Origin: an uncultured Acholeplasmatales bacterium
GTDB lineage: Bacteria > Bacillota_I > Bacilli_A > Acholeplasmatales > Anaeroplasmataceae
Assembly (NCBI GenBank): GCA_944323055.1
Contig: CALUQZ010000001.1
Location: 1 to 64,000 of the forward strand
Direction: 5' to 3'
Length of the DNA: 64,000 bases
Shown: positions 11,201-20,200 of the stretch, piece after piece
Numbering within the stretch: the first letter of the stretch is position 1
Layout: each line of letters starts with the position of its first letter
Translations under genes and position numbers: made by a program
Notes under the pieces: generated by a model
The model's database searches: none
What the model was told of the DNA's origin: nothing
The model's input: only the letters and a program-made list of their open reading frames with translations

Positions 11201-14200
11201 CATATGTGATAGTAATACTCTTAGTACCTTTACTAATAGTAATTTGTTCACCAGCTATTTCTTTTAAATCAGCTATAAACTCATCAATAAAGCCATCATC
11301 ACCATCATCAACATTAGATATATTAATAGTTGTTGTTATGACATTTGGATTAAATTTAGCATATAGTGTAATATCACCAGATTCTGCAGTTCCTATACTA
11401 TCAACCTTATTTTTATCAGCTAAACCACTATCTTTATACCAACCATTAAATGTATAACCCGGTTTTGTTATAGTTAGTAATTCATCTTTACCTATACCAT
11501 ATTTATAAGTAACACTACCAACTAAACTAGTACCATCATAATACTTAATAGTGTATTCTTCTGCTTCCCAAATAGCATATAACGGTTGTGCTAAAGATGT
11601 ATAAACTTCACCAGGTTGATAAGTAGGATCACCACCTTGTGTTGTTGACCAACCAACAAATCTATAATGTTCTCTAGTAAAACCATTACTTGGTAAAATA
11701 ACACTTATATTATTGTTACTATCAATAATACCACTAATACTAGAAACATTACCTGTACCACCATTACCATTAAATGTAATAGTAAATTCAAAGACAGCTG
11801 TAAAAGTAATCGTAGTACCATCTACGCTCGTTAAATTCAAAACTTTAGTTCCTGCTTGATAGTTATTTATACCATCTGTCCAATATAAGAAATTATAATT
11901 ATTAGTTTTAGCATTTACATTAGGTAATTCATATACTTCATCATAACTTAAAGTAATCGTATTATTAGTTATACTAGAATCAGCTAAACTACCATATTCG
12001 CTATTAACTTCAAATTCAATAGTATACTCGATAGCTTCATATCTAGCATAAATAGTAATATTAGTATTTTCATTATCTTTAATAATATCATCGATAGAAT
12101 CTACTTCTTCTCCAGCAACATTATACCAACCAGCAAATGGATAACCTATTTTAGTTAATGTAGGTAAATTTAATTCGCTATCAATATAGATAGTTATAGG
12201 AGTTGTGATAGAACCTTCTCCACCATTTGCTTCGTAATTTAAAGTATATTCTATTTTAGTTGTATTAGCTGCTAAAGTTAATTTTTTATCCGTTGATAAA
12301 TCATGAAGCTGTTCAAATGTTAAAGTAGTATATGTCGTTTCATCAGTTTCTCCATTTGAAATAGACCAACTATTAAATGTATAACCTAAAATATGAGGTG
12401 TTAATAATTGATAATTATCATTAATAAAATTATTGATAGTGACTGTTACTTCTTCTGTCTTATTATCACCATAATTATAAGTAATAGTATATTTATCTAT
12501 TGTATATTTTGCTGTAAAAACAGTTGTGCTAATAATAGATTTTGTAGCATCACTATCTTCATACCAACCATTAAATGTATAACCTTGTCTATTTGGTGTT
12601 GTATAACCTTCTAAGGCTTCTAATATAGCTAAAGCATCTTTATAGGTCGTATCATAATCTACTTCTATAGAATAATAATTACCTATTAAATCATTATAAA
12701 TAACATTAATAGAAATAGCTTCAAATTGAGGTTCTAAAGTAATAGATGTCTTTTCTTTAGAAAGTAAACTTTCAATATCAGTAAATCTAATAAAGTTATT
12801 AAATAATAGATCTAAATTATCATTATCAGCAATCTTGAATCCTACAAATTCTTGTCCAGGATTTGTTATTACATATTGATTTAAATTAGAGATATCTATA
12901 ATAGTATCATTTACTGTAAATGATACACTATATTCTCCATAATTAACCTTATATTCTGTAGCTTCATAGATAATTCTTACCTCTTGTGTAGTATTTAAAG
13001 TAGGGTCTACAAATAGACTAATTAAATCATCAAATGTATAAGAAGCCTTAATCTCTACTTTCTTAACATCTGTAACACCAATACCTCCAATATTATAGTG
13101 TTGTGGAACTTCACATTCACTTAAATCAATTGTAATTGATATATCACCATATTTAAACTTTACATCATCTAAATTGCCATTAATAAAATGTAATGTGAAT
13201 TCTTTAGCTTCCTTAGTTAATTCAATAGTTATTGTGTAAGTGCTGTTATCAAATGTAATACCATATTCATTATTACCGCCATTAAAATATAAATCTAAAT
13301 TAGTCATTAAATCATTATTATTATGAAGTAAATTATAACCATTTGAATAATTTAGATTATAGTAGTTAGCATTATTACCTAGACCTAAATCATTAATACT
13401 AGGATATCTAACAGCTTGGCCATAACCTAATAATTGATCAAAAGCACTCAAATCTACACCACTATATGTAAATTTAACTTGATAATTAACATTTTCAAAA
13501 TAAGGCACTACTACAACATTATTTTTTATTTCATCGTTTTTAACATCTGTATTACCATTTAAATATGTCCAATATAAAAATTTATAGCCAGGTCTGTTAT
13601 TAACAACATTTTCTAAAACATGACCAATAGTATCACCATAATATACCGTAATAGTGTTTGTTGTTAAAGTACCATTATTATAATATTCATATGTTAATCC
13701 ATAGTCTATTTTGTTAGCAGTACCATATAAAGTTATATTATCAGTAAAGCCGTTCTCTAATTCATAAACATCATTATTATGATACCAAATATTATCAAAC
13801 GTATAACCTTTTATATTTATAGAAATATTTGTATCTAATAAATAACATCTACCATCTTCATCTTTATAATAAGCATAATATGATGTTTCATATATTACCT
13901 TACTATTACCATCTTTAACTTCAAACGTTACTGTAATATATTTTTTAGTTTTTTTAAGTGTAGCACTAACTGTGATTTCTTCAGCAGGCATACTACTAAA
14001 TTGATATAACGAACCATTTTTTGTATAACTAACAATTTGTTCATTACTTGTTATGTTATTTAAACTAGATAAATCTGTACCATAATCAATCCTAAATGTA
14101 TTATCATCTGGCCATGATGTTAAATCATAAGTTACTATATCTTTTAATACATTAAGTATTGAAGTTTTTAGTTCATTATCACTTACAGATATTTTTAAAT

Positions 14201-17200
14201 TATAAATACCTTCATATTGAGCTACTAATACAACATCACCAGTAACTGTATATGTACCTGTTATTAAAGGTCCATTAGTACCTTGTACAACAAAACCTTT
14301 AAAATCATAGCCTTCTTTAGTATAAGTTGGTAATGTAATTACTTCATTATATTCTGCTTCTATACTTGTACTAACATTATCATTAATATAAATTACGGTA
14401 TAAGTATCAGCTGAATAGTTAGCATTAAACGTTTGATCTTCTTCTAAAGTATCTTGAATTAAGACACCGTTATTACTACTATAATTAGAATATGTATAAC
14501 CAGGTCTTTGTGGATTAGAAGGTAAATATCTATTAGCAGTACTATAATAATCAACTACTACGACATAATATTTAAATTTTTCACCTGTATCATCAGTAAT
14601 AGGTCTACCATCAGGTGTCTTAAGATAATAAGCAGCATTTCCTCTAGCTAAATCAGCTTCAATAAAGTCATAATAACCATCTTCACCAGCATAGAAAGTA
14701 ATACTTATTTGTTTTATTTCTAAAGTTACATCTATTGTTATATCTCTTAATTCACCTAGGCTTTTAACAAATGAATTATTTATAGCTCTACAAATTTCAC
14801 CCTTATATGTAGCTCCATATGTATCTTCTTCTTCATTAAAGTTATAACCTTCAAAACTAAAGAAATCACTATCTAATGTTATTTCTTTTCCATCATAAGT
14901 AAAGGTAATAGATTCTTTAGTTAATGCACCATTCCAGTATCTATTAGCTTTAATATTAAATGAAATATTATAAGTAGCTTTTCTATATTCTGCTGTTAAA
15001 GTAATGGAGTTTCCATCTAAATCACTAGTAGTAGGAATAAAGATATCATTATCAATTAATAAATTGCCATTATATGTCCAACCAACAAAATCATAACCAG
15101 GTTTTGTTGTTTTTGGTAATGAGTCTAAATCAATTTGTTGGTTATAGCTTAAACTATAAGTTCCTGCTATTTCACTACCATAATTTGTATTAAATGTAAT
15201 ATCATATTCTTTTGGTGTTAAAACAAGTCTTATAATTGTATAACCTGTAATATCAATTGTAGTTTCTGTGCTACTTGTAGAATCATAAACAATACTGTTA
15301 TCTTTTAATATTAAGAAGTTTTGTGAATTATCATAACCAGTAACACTATGACCATTCCATAAACCATTTATATTATTCTTTAATGATTCTATATCTATAC
15401 TATTACCACTAATCCAGGAAATAGATTCATCATTTGTTGTATTAAATTGATTAATAAAATTACCAAGTGAATCAAATATAGCTACTGTATAAGAATCTAA
15501 CTGCCATAAGAATGTAATAGTAGGGTTATTATTTTCAGCTAATCTAACATTAGTATAGTTGAAAGTATCTTCTCCATTTTTAGCATCATAACCACCAAAA
15601 TGATATTTATTAGAATTTACCATACCTCTAATTGCATCTAATACTTCGGTAGCATCTTCACCATAACTAATTGTTATCTCTAATTTGTTATCTTCTACTT
15701 TTATTTTATATTTACCAGCTAAAGCAGTAGCTATAGCATTAATATTATATGTAATATTGTTAGCATCGCCAATAATAACTTCAATATCATAAGTTGTTTC
15801 AGTATAAATAACAAATAGTTGTATACCACCAGCAGGCATTGTTTCAGGAATTTCTTCTGTTTCTCCATCTAAACTATAACTAATAGAACTAAATGTTCTA
15901 CCAGCAGGGGCAGTAATATGATTTTCATTTATTTGATTAATAAAGCCTAGACTTGCTCCAAATTTTAAGGTAGTAGTCCATAGACCTTGACTATTTCTAG
16001 TAAATGTATAATTAGTTCCAGCAATAGGAATTGTAACTTGACCACTTGATGCACTAGTAAATGTTCCACCATTTAGATTTAAACTTAATTCTAAATCTTG
16101 CGGCTCGTACATGGCAAATAATTCAATATCTTTTAAGCCATCTACACCGTTTTCTATTAATTTTTCGACGACATTTGAGATAGTATTATCAGTTAATAAA
16201 GTATTATCTAAAGACCAATTGATAAAATTATAACCAGGAATATTTGGCGTAACTAAACCAGAATTAGAATTAATATTAAAGCTGTCTGGGTTATTATTAT
16301 TACTATACTCTATTTTAGTATCATTATAATCATCATAATATGAATATGTAATATTATAATTAATAGGATTACATATTAAAGTGAAATCTAATTGTGATAA
16401 GGTAGTTATTGAAGTTTGGGTAGTTTGTTCGTTTAAATAGAAAGTAAGTAAATAACTATTATTAGCTTGTCTTTGAATACTAAATGAAGTAGCACTATAA
16501 GTATTTTCATTTAAAGTTATTTCCCAATGACTAAAACTATAAGCTTTATTTTCGACAATAGTAGGTAAATCAAACCTTGTACCATCGCCAAAAGTATCTT
16601 CAATAGTATATGTTAATAAGGTATCATCAGTTAATTCAACACCGGCATTAGAATATTGTTGAAGACCGATTAAGTTAATATTATAAGCTCTTGGTTCCCA
16701 TTTAGCATAAATTGTTTCATCTGTTGATGAAATAGTACCCTCAAATTCTTCACTAAAACTACTATCACGATACCATCCTGCAAAATAATAACTTTCATAA
16801 GTCAATAAATCTTCTATTGTCGTTAAAGAGATAGATGGGTTTGTTAAATAATTAATTTTATTAGATACTAATTTAGTACCATCTTCACTTAAAGTAAAGG
16901 TAATATCATTTATATCTATTTTAGAATCATTAAATGTACCATTTTGTAAATCTAAAGTTAATTGTACTGTATAATCTGGGCCAATAGGAGTATCTGTACT
17001 TGTTGTAAGTCTTACTGCATCTTCAGAAAGTTTTTGTACTGTTTTAGTGTTACCTGTACTATCTTTTAATTTTATACTACTAGCACTTGAGCTAGTTGAA
17101 AAACTTACAAGTTGTGGGTAATACTTATAATTATCTGAATAAGATTTCCAAACCCAACCAGAATCAAAGAAGGTTGAATCAAGACCTACTGGTTTATTAT

Positions 17201-20200
17201 CATTAGGTTGACATACTAGATGTGATGAAGCTAGTTTTAAAGCACTTGAACTATTTAAAGGATAACCTATAAATGATGCATCATTATTTTCATTAGCTAT
17301 ATCATCACCAATAGCTTGTATAATTGAATCTGTATATCCGCTATATTTAATATCACCATCAAATACTGCAGTTGCGGCAATAGATGCTGATACACCTAAA
17401 CCAACTAAAGCACCCATAAAATTATAATGTTTACCATTATATGTAAAGCCACCTTTTTTGCCATTAGTTTGACCAGTAGCGGTAATAATACCCGTATTTA
17501 AGGCATAACTTAATTCTGAATAAGCTAAAATACCAGCTATACCACCTACATGTGTCCAAGCGCTGACTTTACCAGTATTAATTACATTGCTAACTGTCTT
17601 ATTACCACCAACAAGACTACCACCTGATACAGCAATAGAGGTAACACCTAAAATACCACCAACACCACGAGCACCTAAAGTAGGATTTTCGGTAGTATAT
17701 TCATATTTATCATTATTTAAAGCACCTTTCCAGGTAGCACTAACTTCCCCAATATTCATAGAATTAGTTAAAGTTGAAGCACCATACATTCTACCAGCAA
17801 TACCACCAGCATAAGCATTAACTTGTTGAATAACATTATCTTCATCATTATTGTAAGTATAATTAGCTAAAAGGCCTGAGGTAGCTTCAATTTTACCACT
17901 ATTAAAAGCTGTACGAATAACACTATCATCACGCGTACTTTCATTTTCAGAAATCATAGTACCAACTATACCACCAACACCAAAACGTGCACGAATATTT
18001 CCACTATTATAAGCTTCTCTTAAAGTTAAATGCCATGATTGACCAACAATACCACCAGCTCTTGAACCTTGATAAGCATATAATATTTGATTTTCAGCCC
18101 ACGTATCACCTATAGCTAAATCAGTAGCACTAGGATCATTATTAATTGGAGAATATGTAACATTACCACGATTTACAACATTAGTAATAGAACCTTCTGT
18201 ATATCTATCATCTTCAATATAGTATGTACCAAATATACCACCGGCATTGATACCATTAAACGCAACATAAGCATCACTTTCAATATTACGATAAGTACCA
18301 CCATAAGCTAAACCAACTAAAGAACCAACCGAAATTCTACCACTAACACTACCTGCGATCTTGATATTTGTTATAGTAGCATCTTTAGTATAGGCAAATA
18401 AACCAACAAAGTCTTTATTATTACTATCATTAATATTGATATTGATTGTTTTACTTCCACCATCTAAAGTACCACTAAATGGCTTACTATCTGCTAATAC
18501 ACTAGGGTCTTGTATAGGTTTTTGAGCATCTTCTGATGTAAAGTAATTATCTCCTAAATCAACAATATTACCTATTACTTTACTAACATCATTTATATTA
18601 GCTGTTATTTTAAAGTAATAATTATCATAACTAAAAGCTTCAAATGAACCTGTACCATCACTACCTATACTAGTATAGTATTCATATTCATCAGCCGTTT
18701 TATACGTTTTATTGTTGCCATTAACCGTATCTGCTAAAGCTTCTAAGCCTGCTTTAGTACTTATTTCAAAAGCTGCATCACTAGATGTACCAACATGAGC
18801 TAAATTGACATCACCAAATATACTTCCCCAAACTGCTTCTAAAACAAAAGTATTAGACTTAGTTTGTTCAAGAATAGTATTTAATATTTCTTCTGTAATT
18901 CCAGCATTATTAGCTAAAATTAAAACGCCATTTTCATCTATTACATAATCATCAGAATCTATTCTGACTTTCCAACCTTTAAAGTAAAAACCAGTAGCAA
19001 AATATAAATTATGGTTTATTGTTGGTGTACCATCTTTAAATTCACTATGAAGAATAGTTTGGTTTTCCATCGTTTGACTAGCTGTAGATAAACCACCATT
19101 ATTAAATTCTAGATTATATTGTTCTGGTAACCACTCTACACCTAAATAAATATAAGAAGTATCATTAATAAAGTTTTGAACAGAAATAAAACCATCCATA
19201 CCATAGAATTTATCAAATGTTTTTTTATCTAATTTAGTTTTAACAAAACCATTTAAATAATAACCTGAGCTAGTAGCTAAATTATATAAATCCTTTAAAT
19301 TTAATTGGTCATTACCTGAAGATATATAGAAAATAAGACTAGAACTACCTGTTCTATATTCTATATCATCTACATCAAGTCTGCTTATTAATTCTTCAAT
19401 TTCTTTAATAGAATCAAATTTTTCATCAGATATAACTATATCAGAATTATCATCTTTTTTATAGATACCACTATTATTTTCCCAAACATCTTCAAAACTA
19501 ATTTCTATTGCTAAAACCATATTTAAAATAAGTTTATTACCATTATCTTCATTTTGTATTATACTATCTAATTCATTCCTTGGTTCTAATAAATTAAACT
19601 TACTTGAATAATCATTACTATCTTCTACTTCTACTACTACATTATTACGAATATAATTGTTACCATTTAATTTTATATTAATTTTAGGTATAGTATTACT
19701 TATATTATTTGCTTTAATACTACCTAAACCTTGTTTAATAATTGTACCTATTTGACCACTAAAATTAGTTAAATTAAGGGTACCATTTTCAATAAAGATA
19801 TCAGCATCCGTAATGTTTTCTAGACCATTCGTATTACCTGTATAGGTATTACCTGTAATAATAGCACCTTCATATATATTAACTACTGCTTCAGAATTAC
19901 TTAAATAAATAGCACCATAATCACCGATATTATTAGTTATAGAACCAGAAATATTAGTAGTTGTTTTTCCTCTACCTATTTCAATAGCACTAGCATAACC
20001 ATCTATACCTAAATTATTATTAATAGTAGCATCACCAGTTAAAGTAAATGTTCCGTTATTTTCTACTATTAAATAACCTGCAGATTGAGTTGAATTTCCT
20101 TCAATAATAATATTATCTAAAGTTAAACTAGCACCACTTGAAACAGTAAATAATGTAGTATTAGTAACTCCTGTGATATTAGAAGGAATATTTAAGGTGT

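Noticed and set aside
11206-17814. Plus-strand open frames inside the giant gene (11206-11457, 12408-12614, 17587-17814)
   Set aside because: They are antisense shadows of a low-complexity, Asn/Thr-rich coding frame, with no ribosome binding sites and no plausible protein composition.
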